Positions 22,167 through 29,437 of a stretch of 35,167 nucleotides of DNA are shown here, piece by piece. The stretch spans positions 1-35,167 of the IMG/VR virus record IMGVR_UViG_3300021357_000007. The stretch is one strand, 5' to 3'. This stretch comes from a virus. Within the stretch, counting starts at the first letter, position 1. Every line of letters starts with the position of its first letter. The notes beneath the pieces were generated by a model. That model made no database searches. It was given only the letters and a program-made list of their open reading frames with translations, and had not been told where the DNA came from. Both the position numbers and the translations under genes were made by a program.

Positions 22167-22665
22167 AGCCGACCTCCTTGGAATGCACAGCAAGCACTCC
22201 TTTGGCAAAAGCAATTAATTGCTCTTTAGTAGCTCTATTTTTCATTTGGTTGGCTAATATGGATATTACTTGAATGTTTTCTGAAATATACCCTTTACTA
22301 GAATCAATTCGATCTATGGATGCCCATGCAGCGGGGTCACCGGTATTAAGTGGAATACCTAAATAGGGACATAGTTCTGGAATAATAATATCTTCAGGCG
22401 TAATTGTGAATTCTCTAGAACCATATTCATATTTTACTCGATCTCTTGCCTTTTTCCATAAGTATTTTGCAGGGTCAGTGCTCCGCCTCTTTTCCATATG
22501 CCTACGTAGAATTTGCTTAGCCTTCTCCGGGTCTGCTGCTGTTGTAGCACGAGATTTGGCATTAACACATTCCTTACAGGCATTATGTCGGCCATCTGGT
22601 CGGGCCGTGAACTTACCAAATAGATCATCTGCTTTCTCTATATTACACCATGCACACACCCTCAT
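22147..22665 (-). CDS. HNH homing-type endonuclease interrupting the DNA polymerase locus
   Basis: A 172-residue nuclease. N-terminal zinc-binding pairs CAWC (4-7) and CKEC (about 30-33) precede a helical linker and the HNH-type part: ELCPYLGIPLNTGD, ASIDRIDSSKGYISEN and ILANQMKNRATKEQLIAFAK. The set CPYxG, SIDRIDSxxGY, AN-MKN-AT is typical of phage mobile nucleases. It overlaps the polymerase C-terminal start by 20 bases and its ATG overlaps the upstream stop, so it is precisely fitted into the split polymerase. Confidence 0.8.
   Translation of the reverse strand: MRVCAWCNIEKADDLFGKFTARPDGRHNACKECVNAKSRATTAADPEKAKQILRRHMEKRRSTDPAKYLWKKARDRVKYEYGSREFTITPEDIIIPELCPYLGIPLNTGDPAAWASIDRIDSSKGYISENIQVISILANQMKNRATKEQLIAFAKGVLAVHSKEVGCAPLIY
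22173..22179 (-). promoter_or_regulatory. Strong ribosome-binding site for the polymerase C-terminal part
   Basis: AAGGAGG on the minus strand, six bases before GTG 22166. It lies inside the 3' end of the HNH gene and decides the start used for the polymerase C-terminal part. Confidence 0.6.
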
Positions 22666-22856
22666 GGTTTAAATAGCGCCGCTGTCTGAGCAGCGCCTGC
22701 TCCAAAGTTCATGTGCTGATAGACCTGACGTGCCTGCGTAGGAAAAGAATCAATGAAGCGAGTAGCTACATCCTTAGCTCCCTGTTCCTGAATCAAACTG
22801 GCGAAGTCAGACAAGATTTCATTAAATACAACTTCATCAAGCTCTTTGTTTGTCAT
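22662..22856 (-). CDS. 64-residue protein between the polymerase halves
   Basis: A small protein starting MTNKELDEVVFNEILSDFAS and ending with TQARQVYQHMNFGAGAAQTA and a Phe-Lys-Pro end. No motif recognised. It overlaps the Rmf-like gene by 20 bases and the HNH gene by 4 bases, so the three are likely translated together. Confidence 0.6.
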   Translation of the reverse strand: MTNKELDEVVFNEILSDFASLIQEQGAKDVATRFIDSFPTQARQVYQHMNFGAGAAQTAALFKP

Positions 22857-23031
22857 CGAGTTCCTTTAACAATATTTTAGAATCTGCATCACTCCACCCA
22901 TGGAGCCATGAATGGAAGGCCCATTCCAATCCATTCTCATAATTTTCCCAATAGGGGTTGGCTTTGGTTCTCTGTCCTGCTTCCCTAGCTTCATATCCCT
23001 GTTTATAAGGAAGTTCTTTTATTTTGCTCAC
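22837..23031 (-). CDS. Ribosome modulation factor (Rmf)-like small protein
   Basis: A 64-residue protein with KQGYEAREAGQRTKANPY and LEWAFHSWLHGWSDAD. The pattern G..AR.AG....NPY followed by W..GW resembles bacterial Rmf, which dimerises ribosomes in slow growth. Short Rmf-like proteins also occur in phages with unknown roles. It begins with GTG overlapping the TGA that ends the polymerase N-terminal half. Confidence 0.65.
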   Translation of the reverse strand: MSKIKELPYKQGYEAREAGQRTKANPYWENYENGLEWAFHSWLHGWSDADSKILLKELDDKQRA

Positions 23032-24158
23032 TCGTATTCCGATACAAATACGTCTTGGATTTCTGACGCGAAGTTCTGTTGGTTTGGACGAGAACTAGAC
23101 AGTCGACCGGTTTGGGCAAGTGTTTGATTGAGCTGACCATGGAGTTTGCCTTTTGGCCAATGCATTTCTTCATTTAATTTCGGGAGTCCTCTGTAATAAG
23201 TACCATTGAGTTTCTCAGCCTTAGCAAGTGTAAGAAGAGTTTCGACAACTTTCTTGTGCTTACCCTTAAGTTTCCTTAAACAACCTTCGTTTGTCTCATA
23301 GAAGCCTTCCTTTTGTAGTTCACTACCCTTGACAGGCTCAAACAAACGAGGGAGCGTGTGCTCAATTTCCTGATTCTTTAGTTTTGGTTGTCCCTTTTTA
23401 ATGCCCGATTTATAGAACCCATCGTGAACTTTAATAGTTTCCACAATTTTCCCGCCATAGAGAAAGGCAGAGAGATGATCGCCAGAATTGAAGTTAATGG
23501 GTATATTAGGGTAGAAGTTTGAGAGTGTCTGCTTGAGCTTTTCTGTTTCTGCATCTAACTCCTTCGATCTTTTGTCACAAAGCTCTGTGTCGTAGGTAAT
23601 TCCGTTTTGTTCCATCTCCTGTAAAACCAGCATGTCCTGACTCATAAGCTTACACAGCTTAATCTGAGCAGGGCCCATTAGTTTAAGTTGTGCATAATAA
23701 CATTGTAGGGTAGCACTAGCATCATAAGCAGCATACTCACGTAGGATAGGCCAAGGAACATCTTTGGTATCAATACCTTTATCCCAGTATTCTGTTTTAA
23801 CAACATCGAGCTTAACAGGAATGCCGTACTTGATACAAGTGTCGTTGAGGCTAGGAAACTTATGTTGCTGATGGCTAATAATGAACTCAGCAATTTGAAC
23901 ATCCCAAACTTTTACATTGGAAAAATCTACCCCATATTTACGGAGCCACGCAACATCAAATTTAAAGTTGAACCCTATGAGCGGCTCGGCCCTGTTAACC
24001 ATGCTTTGTACAGGTTCAGGTTTGGTCCATAGATAGGCTTCACTCCAATGCTCCTCTGCTGCGCTCCAACACACTAACTCATTACGACGGTCATACGCAT
24101 TCCCTTTCGAGAATATAGTTGTCTCAGTGTCTATGGCTATAGGACTAGGGTAGGTCAT
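23028..24158 (-). CDS. Family A DNA polymerase, N-terminal part (3'-5' exonuclease plus thumb)
   Basis: A 376-residue protein with an intact DnaQ-type proofreading domain: IAIDTETT (D10, E12), LIGFNFKFDVAWL (D68) and REYAAYDASAT (Y142, D146). The thumb region follows and ends with LHGQLNQTLAQTGRLSSSRP, then NQQNFASEIQDVFVSEYE and TGA. In intact polymerases the TGRLSS.xPN.QN block is followed within about 25 residues by motif A, which here lies on a separate frame 0.9 kb downstream. The gene is thus split exactly at the thumb-palm border. The start ATG overlaps the end of the 58-residue gene upstream by 14 bases. Confidence 0.85.
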   Translation of the reverse strand: MTYPSPIAIDTETTIFSKGNAYDRRNELVCWSAAEEHWSEAYLWTKPEPVQSMVNRAEPLIGFNFKFDVAWLRKYGVDFSNVKVWDVQIAEFIISHQQHKFPSLNDTCIKYGIPVKLDVVKTEYWDKGIDTKDVPWPILREYAAYDASATLQCYYAQLKLMGPAQIKLCKLMSQDMLVLQEMEQNGITYDTELCDKRSKELDAETEKLKQTLSNFYPNIPINFNSGDHLSAFLYGGKIVETIKVHDGFYKSGIKKGQPKLKNQEIEHTLPRLFEPVKGSELQKEGFYETNEGCLRKLKGKHKKVVETLLTLAKAEKLNGTYYRGLPKLNEEMHWPKGKLHGQLNQTLAQTGRLSSSRPNQQNFASEIQDVFVSEYE

Positions 24159-24321
24159 TAATAAACTTCTTTATGGATGCTTCCAAGAGTTCTTGATTAA
24201 CTTCTGTATCATGCCATTTATTAGTGACAAGGAAATAGTCCTCCCTATCTTTCAACCAACTTGCTAAATACCTAGCAAACTCGTCGTCATCTTCAGGGGT
24301 TAGTTCAGGTGTCTTTGTCAT
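24145..24321 (-). CDS. 58-residue acidic small protein
   Basis: A frame from ATG 24321 to TAG 24145, overlapping the polymerase start by 14 bases and the upstream gene by 17. It reads MTKTPELTPEDDDEFARYLA then SWLKDREDYFLVTNKWHD. Acidic at the start, helical afterwards. Function unknown. Confidence 0.55.
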   Translation of the reverse strand: MTKTPELTPEDDDEFARYLASWLKDREDYFLVTNKWHDTEVNQELLEASIKKFINDLP

Positions 24322-24493
24322 TTAAATAATCTTCTTGGGCTACAAGGAGTAAACCCTCTATCTCATCTGCTGCCTCATCTAACAAATCAGCTAGCCGGTC
24401 TTCCTTGCCTTCTTGGACAGAGCGTCTGCTTGAAATTGTTCTACGAATTGCTGCGCGTTTACGTAGACGTTCTACTAGTGTTTCATTAGTCAT
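24305..24493 (-). CDS. 62-residue small protein, Arg-rich
   Basis: A helical, charged protein: MTNETLVERLRKRAAIRRTI, then DRLADLLDEAADEIEGLLLV. The C-terminal part could form an amphipathic helix or coiled coil. This pattern (LVERLR......DLLDEAADEIE) is common in small phage early proteins. Function unknown. Confidence 0.6.
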   Translation of the reverse strand: MTNETLVERLRKRAAIRRTISSRRSVQEGKEDRLADLLDEAADEIEGLLLVAQEDYLNDKDT

Positions 24494-24495
24494 GT

Positions 24496-24795
24496 TTATC
24501 TACAATTGTGAGTGCTGCCGGACTTAGTGGCACTTTTTTCTAATGAGTGGAAAATAGAGGCCAAATAACCTGACATACGCTCGGATGATTTACGGCAAAT
24601 ATAAACACTACCGCTGTGGTTGTGTATTTCGTAAGCCTCACCCACATCCACAATCTTAGTCACACCACTGCTCAACTTCCAAGAATCCCCTGTAAGGTAA
24701 CCGCCACCCCACCCGGCCAACACTTTCTTGTTGATCCCCTCTGGAGAAGTAATTTCAACAAGTACCCAATTATCTGGGGTGTATGTTCTACTCAT
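24496..24795 (-). CDS. Small phage protein (99 aa), beta-rich
   Basis: A 99-residue protein. The start is placed at ATG 24795 (MSRTYTPDNWVLVEI); a TTG at 24804 would add three residues and overlaps the previous stop. The product reads like a small beta protein with SVYICRKSSERMSGYLASIF near the end and GEAYEIHNHSGS in the middle. No function assigned. Confidence 0.6.
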   Translation of the reverse strand: MSRTYTPDNWVLVEITSPEGINKKVLAGWGGGYLTGDSWKLSSGVTKIVDVGEAYEIHNHSGSVYICRKSSERMSGYLASIFHSLEKSATKSGSTHNCR

Positions 24796-24797
24796 AA

Positions 24798-25022
24798 TTA
24801 ACAATCATAAAACACGGTGCCAGTGGCATAAAAATATACTTCCTCTGGGGTAAACCCCTTGTCAGTGTAGAGTTGGGAATATTCCCCCACAAGTTCCTCT
24901 GCTCTCTCCGCTGTTCGGCAACAAGAGCAGAGAACATCCTTACCTGAGAAATCATGCCTCATTACAGCATGGACAATTGCTTTATTCTTTATCTGGGACA
25001 ATTTCAACCTCAGTTCCTGCAA
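24798..25022 (-). CDS. Conserved-looking small protein with CSCC motif
   Basis: A 74-residue protein containing DVLCSCCRTAERAEELVGEY and FTPEEVYFYATGTVFYDC. It overlaps the upstream small gene by 41 bases at its start, where its reading is only a shadow of that gene, so a later start (for example ATG at residue 21, or the TTG codons near residue 6-8) is possible. Function unknown. Confidence 0.5.
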   Translation of the reverse strand: MQELRLKLSQIKNKAIVHAVMRHDFSGKDVLCSCCRTAERAEELVGEYSQLYTDKGFTPEEVYFYATGTVFYDC

Positions 25023-25167
25023 ATAGATGCACTACTTCTCCTTTGTCAGTTGTACAATAGGAATACATTCCGTCTATGTGATGGAAAGCATATGTTTCCT
25101 CATACCCAATATCACCATCATCTAAGACTTTAATTCTAGTATTCCGGGGAACGTCATATAATTTCAC
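24982..25167 (-). CDS. 61-residue beta-rich phage protein
   Basis: Starts MKLYDVPRNTRIKVLDDGDI and contains HHIDGMYSYCTTDKGEVVHL, a layout seen in many small phage proteins beside helicase genes. It overlaps the helicase stop by 4 bases. Function unknown. Confidence 0.65.
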   Translation of the reverse strand: MKLYDVPRNTRIKVLDDGDIGYEETYAFHHIDGMYSYCTTDKGEVVHLFAGTEVEIVPDKE

Positions 25168-26411
25168 ATCAAATCCTTATAGCGGGCTGTCTGGGCATCT
25201 ATGAGCACTTCACACTTTCCGTGGCGGAGGTTGGGATCGGTATCCTCATCTCCAAGAAGCTTATTCTTGCTAAGATGTAGATAACGGACCTTCTCATATC
25301 CATCGGCATTTTGTTTTCCAATTCCCAATATAAAATCCGCTTCAGCTTGTTTAGCTGTTTTTGCGTTAGCGACATGTCCCATCGTAAGCCATTTAACCCC
25401 TTCTCCAGTTCCGTCAGCTTGGCATATCCCAATGGTTGGGCAATATTGTTTTGCAAGTTCTCTAAACCATTGATAAATACTTCCCAATCTAAGGTCTTCT
25501 CTATCATTATCAAATCCTGTTATCTTGTCGGCCTGATCCGCAATTAGCAAAGAGGGTTTGTATTTCTTACAAAGCTTCTCCACTGTACTTTTATGGATAA
25601 TAGCCTTATCCAAGATTTTAATTTTGCCATTTGTCTGTCTATTAAACTCCTTGCTCCATCGAGGAACGTCCGACATAAGAGCCGTGAGGCTAATCCCAAA
25701 GAATGCTTGATAGACCCTCAACTTAACATTAACCCCCGGCTCCTCGTTAGCCAACCAGATGATTGGCCCATCCTCATCAGTGAGCTGTTCAGCCATAAAG
25801 GTAACCTCACTTGCAAGAAACGTTGTCTTACCCGTTTCCGGCCGTGCAAACACAAATCCAAAGTTGCCCTTACGCAAACTACCCATCATCCTATTGAGGG
25901 TGTTTAAGCGCCAGCGCAAGCCCGGAGTGGACACGGCAGCATGTACAAGTTGTTCGAGGTCATCTGTCACAAAGCTGTCTTCGTCAGCATCTAGCTGAAT
26001 AGCCTCCTCACCAAGGGCATTAAAACCCTCTATAAGCTCTTGAAACTTAGAGAGGCTACTCCTCCCCTCAGTTACCTCATAAGCAGCAAGGGAGATGTCT
26101 TTTAAGACTCTGTTGCGTACAAGAGTTTGGAGGAGAGTTTTGGTGGTGGCTTCGGATACATCGAGCTGATCAATTGTATCCAACAGAGGTTGATAATAGT
26201 CAGGGGTTACAGCCTTACCTGAGAATAGTAGGTTGGCTAGGTCAGCCGTGGATAAGTTAACTTTCTCTTCGTTGTGCCTATGAAATGAATCAATGGCAGA
26301 GAAGAGGGGCTGGAGTTCTTTTGGAAAATCTTGAATGAGGAGCCCTTGCGCGGCCTCCCATTCAGCATTCTTCAACAAGAGTTTAAGTAAGCTTGTTTCA
26401 ACAGGAATCAA
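25164..26411 (-). CDS. Replicative DNA helicase, DnaB/RecA-like
   Basis: A 415-residue ATPase that should unwind DNA at the replication fork. The N-terminal 140 residues are helical, like the primase-contact domain of DnaB. The RecA-like core follows with Walker A FARPETGKTTF (about residues 189-198), Walker B LLIADQAD (288-295), and the H4-type region TIGICQADGTGEG. It pairs with a separate T7-like primase encoded upstream rather than being fused to it. The ATG lies at the end of the small gene 26408-26686. Confidence 0.85.
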   Translation of the reverse strand: MIPVETSLLKLLLKNAEWEAAQGLLIQDFPKELQPLFSAIDSFHRHNEEKVNLSTADLANLLFSGKAVTPDYYQPLLDTIDQLDVSEATTKTLLQTLVRNRVLKDISLAAYEVTEGRSSLSKFQELIEGFNALGEEAIQLDADEDSFVTDDLEQLVHAAVSTPGLRWRLNTLNRMMGSLRKGNFGFVFARPETGKTTFLASEVTFMAEQLTDEDGPIIWLANEEPGVNVKLRVYQAFFGISLTALMSDVPRWSKEFNRQTNGKIKILDKAIIHKSTVEKLCKKYKPSLLIADQADKITGFDNDREDLRLGSIYQWFRELAKQYCPTIGICQADGTGEGVKWLTMGHVANAKTAKQAEADFILGIGKQNADGYEKVRYLHLSKNKLLGDEDTDPNLRHGKCEVLIDAQTARYKDLM

Positions 26412-26686
26412 TCAACCTCCTTTACGGGAACAAAGATGTCAAAGCCTTGGTCATCCTCTGGATGTGGCTGCTCCTCTGGGAAAAGGCCACCAAACTTGTA
26501 ACGCATGTATGAGAACCCTGTCCCTGTCCAACGAGCAACCTCGGAGTTCCGACAGTAGCCTTCATACTCCTTTCCAACGACAAGGTTGTTCTTAGCAATC
26601 ATCCCATCTCTAACAGCCTGTTCTATGTCCTCTGGTAAAGTCCATTTATGTAATTTATGATAAATCTTTCTTGCTACTTCATTCAT
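26408..26686 (-). CDS. Conserved small phage protein (92 aa)
   Basis: A 92-residue protein containing LVVGKEYEGYCRNSEVARWT, then SYMRYKFGGLFPEEQPHPED and GFDIFVPVKEVD. This motif set recurs in small proteins of many podophages of unknown function. It is the first gene after a strong promoter, with a leader of about 50 AT-rich bases, so it is probably made early and in quantity. Confidence 0.7.
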   Translation of the reverse strand: MNEVARKIYHKLHKWTLPEDIEQAVRDGMIAKNNLVVGKEYEGYCRNSEVARWTGTGFSYMRYKFGGLFPEEQPHPEDDQGFDIFVPVKEVD

Positions 26687-26744
26687 ATGTTGTTTATTTA
26701 CTACATTATTTAATTAAATACTTACTTTTCTTTTTCTTATATCT

Positions 26745-26774
26745 ATTGTACACTAAGTACCCTGTCCTTGTCAA
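26745..26774 (-). promoter_or_regulatory. Sigma-70-type promoter upstream of the helicase operon
   Basis: On the minus strand: TTGACA at 26774-26769, an 18-base spacer, and TACAAT at 26750-26745. Its -35 overlaps the TGA of the nucleotidyltransferase-like gene, and it shares the sequence AGTTCTTGACAAG with the promoter at 21395-21423. It should drive the small gene, helicase and polymerase genes. Confidence 0.7.
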
Positions 26775-27307
26775 GAACTATTTTTACTTGTTGCGAACAA
26801 ATCATCGATGAAAGCATCGCTGGTCGAGGTAGTTCCGGATGAGTGTATCCAGTTAGTAGCCAGTGTGCTCCAGTGTATAGATGTTCCACCATAAATTGTT
26901 GGTTTTACTACTTTTTTCTTCTCTTCCTTACCCAACACCGTGTTAAACAAAGCAATTCTGTCGCTTTTTAACAACAAGTTCTGTTCTTTAGCTTGTCGGG
27001 TAGCTTCCATAAAGAGATTAAAAAATGTTACATCTTGTGTAACAATGACATTGTCAACTCCTTTTCGATAGGAACACCACAACTCATCTTCTGGGTAAGG
27101 CTGGCTTCCTTCTTTGCAATCGTCCCACTTGTCAGTCTCCAGAGCATACTGGAAATCTTCCATATCCATGTTGACGTGAAGAAGACAGAGCCAGTCCATG
27201 TCTGTATCCGTTGGGGGTGGGTTGCAGATTATACGGCTCCCTGTAGGCTCTATACGCTCGCAGGAGAGGACAATCCAGTCAGGTAGGGGTGTAGGTAGTA
27301 TTTCCAT
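26771..27307 (-). CDS. Nucleotidyltransferase-like phage protein
   Basis: A 178-residue protein with GSRIICNPPPTDTDMDWL, the G-S followed by D-x-D pattern of the nucleotidyltransferase fold, then DNVIVTQDVTFFNLFMEATR and LLLKSDRIALFNTVLG, segments seen in related phage proteins. The substrate is unknown; related domains transfer nucleotides to tRNA, DNA or proteins. It ends with TGA inside the -35 box of the next promoter. Confidence 0.6.
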   Translation of the reverse strand: MEILPTPLPDWIVLSCERIEPTGSRIICNPPPTDTDMDWLCLLHVNMDMEDFQYALETDKWDDCKEGSQPYPEDELWCSYRKGVDNVIVTQDVTFFNLFMEATRQAKEQNLLLKSDRIALFNTVLGKEEKKKVVKPTIYGGTSIHWSTLATNWIHSSGTTSTSDAFIDDLFATSKNSS

Positions 27308-27478
27308 TTAAACGCCTCTAATGTCCCAATATTTCTTTTCTAGTACTTTCTCTGCATCCTTATAGTCTTCTATGAGTTTCTCTAAGGGCTTCTCGTTATG
27401 GGACGGAACGGGGTTGATGATTTGTCCCGGCTTGTCTTTATCCCCTACATGTTTGTGTGGGGGCATGTATTGCTTCAT
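27308..27478 (-). CDS. 56-residue small basic protein
   Basis: A frame from ATG 27478 to TAA 27308, directly before the next ATG (TAAATG). The product reads MKQYMPPHKHVGDKDKPGQI then LEKLIEDYKDAEKVLEKKYW. Charged and helical in the second half. Function unknown. Confidence 0.55.
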   Translation of the reverse strand: MKQYMPPHKHVGDKDKPGQIINPVPSHNEKPLEKLIEDYKDAEKVLEKKYWDIRGV

Positions 27479-28224
27479 TTAACTAACTCCATGATTTCTT
27501 GCTCCGAGTGATACTTTGGATCGAGTTTAGTGAGGACAACGTCTGTGTGTACACCCAGCCATTTAAACTTCAGGGCAATTTCCCACGCCTCTTTAAACTT
27601 ATCATGGTCGAGCCAGACAACAACGCTTTCAAATTGCTGTGCTAGCCTGCCCACTTTAGACATGGAAATGGATGTACCAAACAACGGCATTGCTTGATAG
27701 ACCCCACCCACTTTAATGGAACTAAAGCTGTCCTCCGTGAGTACTAAACGTTTAGTTCCTGAATTTTCCGTTCCCGCAATGGCGAAGACATCTTCTTTGC
27801 TGCCGAAGAACCTAGACTTTGGGCCTGTACTAGTCGCCATGTTGACATATAGCTGTCTAGCTTCAGCCGCGCCTGGTCCTCCCCGTAAAGCACTACAAAG
27901 CTGTCCAGATCGCCCTGAGTGAAACACTCTCCATAGCCTTCCGGTCCATCCACTGTAATAGTAGTCATATTTAATTAGTTCCTCAATTGTCAAGTTAAAC
28001 TTGGTAATATATTGTAAGACAACAGGAGGGAAGTCCTGTGTCAAGTCCTTGGGTAGATGCCACTCCTTCTCTTCAACTTCTTGAGCTTGCTTGACAAACC
28101 CACTTATTGAAGAGGAAACAGAATAGCCGCACCCGAAGCACCATTTTCCGCCATCCGAGTAGACAGCCAAATTATCACGGCTGTTGCACTTAGGGCAAGC
28201 TTCATGGTAAAGAAATATAGCCAC
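27475..28224 (-). CDS. DNA primase (T7-like zinc finger plus Toprim domain)
   Basis: A 249-residue primase that makes RNA primers for lagging-strand synthesis. Zinc finger: C10, C13, C29 and C32 in CPKCNSRDNLAVYSDGGKWC followed by FGCGY. Toprim elements: RLVLTEDSFSSIKVGGV (catalytic Glu), SVVVWLDHDK (metal-binding Asp pair) and KLDPKYHSE. The T7 gp4 protein fuses this primase to a helicase; here the helicase is a separate gene downstream. It starts with GTG 28224 behind AAGGAG. Confidence 0.8.
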   Translation of the reverse strand: MAIFLYHEACPKCNSRDNLAVYSDGGKWCFGCGYSVSSSISGFVKQAQEVEEKEWHLPKDLTQDFPPVVLQYITKFNLTIEELIKYDYYYSGWTGRLWRVFHSGRSGQLCSALRGGPGAAEARQLYVNMATSTGPKSRFFGSKEDVFAIAGTENSGTKRLVLTEDSFSSIKVGGVYQAMPLFGTSISMSKVGRLAQQFESVVVWLDHDKFKEAWEIALKFKWLGVHTDVVLTKLDPKYHSEQEIMELVK

Positions 28225-28227
28225 ACA

Positions 28228-28530
28228 TCAATCTCCTTTTCGGCTAAGTTCGGCATAGAGGAGTTTCTCTAAGATATCTTTTTGAATGGTGTGGTCTTTT
28301 TCTGCCTGTCCAAAATCAAACATACTGCCTACCAATGACCAAGCGCTAGCAACAACACTTGCCTGTATCATAATCCGCTGCACAGCGGCTTCAATGTCAT
28401 TTGCTGGTTGCACTGGCGCGGGAAATGCTCTATCGATCTGAGCTTGCGAAACATAGGGCGTTACCATAGGAATACACCCATGCTTAGAGCAGTGAGCAAC
28501 TGTTTCACAGGCATCACAAATTTTACTCAT
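28228..28530 (-). CDS. Small zinc-binding-like protein (100 aa)
   Basis: A 100-residue protein whose start is placed at ATG 28530 behind AAGGA; a longer frame upstream has no support. The N-terminus has SKICDACETVAHCSKHGC, a set of four cysteines plus two histidines suited to zinc binding. The rest is helical (ANDIEAAVQRIMIQASVVAS). Function unknown. Confidence 0.6.
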   Translation of the reverse strand: MSKICDACETVAHCSKHGCIPMVTPYVSQAQIDRAFPAPVQPANDIEAAVQRIMIQASVVASAWSLVGSMFDFGQAEKDHTIQKDILEKLLYAELSRKGD

Positions 28531-28693
28531 AATTGTCTTCCTTATAGTCGTCCTGAACATCGGTGTCTACAACGTCAACACTGTCTTCAATTGTACTAAG
28601 GCATTTATTACACATGTCAACGAATGTACCACTAGCAAAGCGTCGGGTTGATTCCTGATTGTTCAGGATTTTATTGCAGCAGGTGCAACGCAT
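28523..28693 (-). CDS. 56-residue zinc-ribbon protein
   Basis: A frame from ATG 28693 to TAA 28523. The product MRCTCCNKILNNQESTRRFA then GTFVDMCNKC has two CxxC pairs for one zinc ion and an acidic tail (DSVDVVDTDVQDDYKEDNYE). Small zinc-ribbon proteins of this shape occur in many phage early regions, sometimes as regulators. Overlaps the next gene by 8 bases. Confidence 0.6.
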   Translation of the reverse strand: MRCTCCNKILNNQESTRRFASGTFVDMCNKCLSTIEDSVDVVDTDVQDDYKEDNYE

Positions 28694-28732
28694 TTTAGTT
28701 TGTCTCTTTCCAGATTTCTTTACTAAAAACTC

Positions 28733-29437
28733 TCATACAGCCATCTCCTCTTGTGTTGTCAACCTGCCAGCTATGTTCAGCATAGTTAATGTGGCTTGAC
28801 AGCCAGCGTTATGAATACAATACATCCATTTAGTTTTATTCTCTTGCGTAACCTGCACAGAGTCTCCTAGGAACGTCCATCCACCAAAGGCGGGCTTATA
28901 CCCATGCCTAAGAACATGCTCGCGCCACCTGCCCAGAGGATTGTCTACCTGTGTGTAGGGATTGGCTTCTACCAAACTTCTAATGGAAGTGAACACCTTG
29001 TCACAGTGGGCCATCCTGATTAGATATGTTAGATAGCTAATTTGATAGGTGCTGCTGAAGAACACTTTCGGAATAAAGATGAGAATGTGAGCCCCGTCCT
29101 GAGAGAAGTTTAAAGGAGGAAGCCCATTCTCCACAGCATTGTCCCTGATGAGTTGTAGATTGGCTTTCAATTGCGCATGCCATTTCAGCCTTGACAACCG
29201 GACATACACCCCCTCAGTGTTAAGCTTAATATGCTCAAAATTCATTCCGTGAACATTCAGGACAAATCCGTTGTACTTAGCCACAACGTCGTTGAAATAG
29301 TCCTTACACTTAAACTCACCCGTTTGGTTCTCGTAGCTACCGTCCTCTTCCAGATAGAGGATGGACCAGCGGAGTGGATTAATCTGACCAGTTTCATTAA
29401 GTTTAAAGGGCAGATGAGCTGCTTGTTTAACTTTCAC
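28733..29437 (-). CDS. Unknown protein of the amidoligase cluster (234 aa)
   Basis: Follows the ATP-grasp gene with overlapping stop and start (GTG at 29437). The product has no recognised family; segments include AKYNGFVLNVHGMNFEHI, GAHILIFIPKVFFSSTYQIS and CIHNAGCQATLTMLNIAGRL. Tight coupling to the ATP-grasp gene suggests it works in the same pathway, perhaps as substrate-binding or scaffold protein. The stretch 28694-28732 before the next gene holds nothing recognisable. Confidence 0.6.
   Translation of the reverse strand: MKVKQAAHLPFKLNETGQINPLRWSILYLEEDGSYENQTGEFKCKDYFNDVVAKYNGFVLNVHGMNFEHIKLNTEGVYVRLSRLKWHAQLKANLQLIRDNAVENGLPPLNFSQDGAHILIFIPKVFFSSTYQISYLTYLIRMAHCDKVFTSIRSLVEANPYTQVDNPLGRWREHVLRHGYKPAFGGWTFLGDSVQVTQENKTKWMYCIHNAGCQATLTMLNIAGRLTTQEEMAV

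Noticed and set aside
21420-24158. Split intein as explanation of the broken polymerase
   Set aside because: The N-terminal half ends with a stop directly after FVSEYE and the C-terminal half starts with polymerase sequence; no intein blocks or terminal Cys/Asn residues are present.
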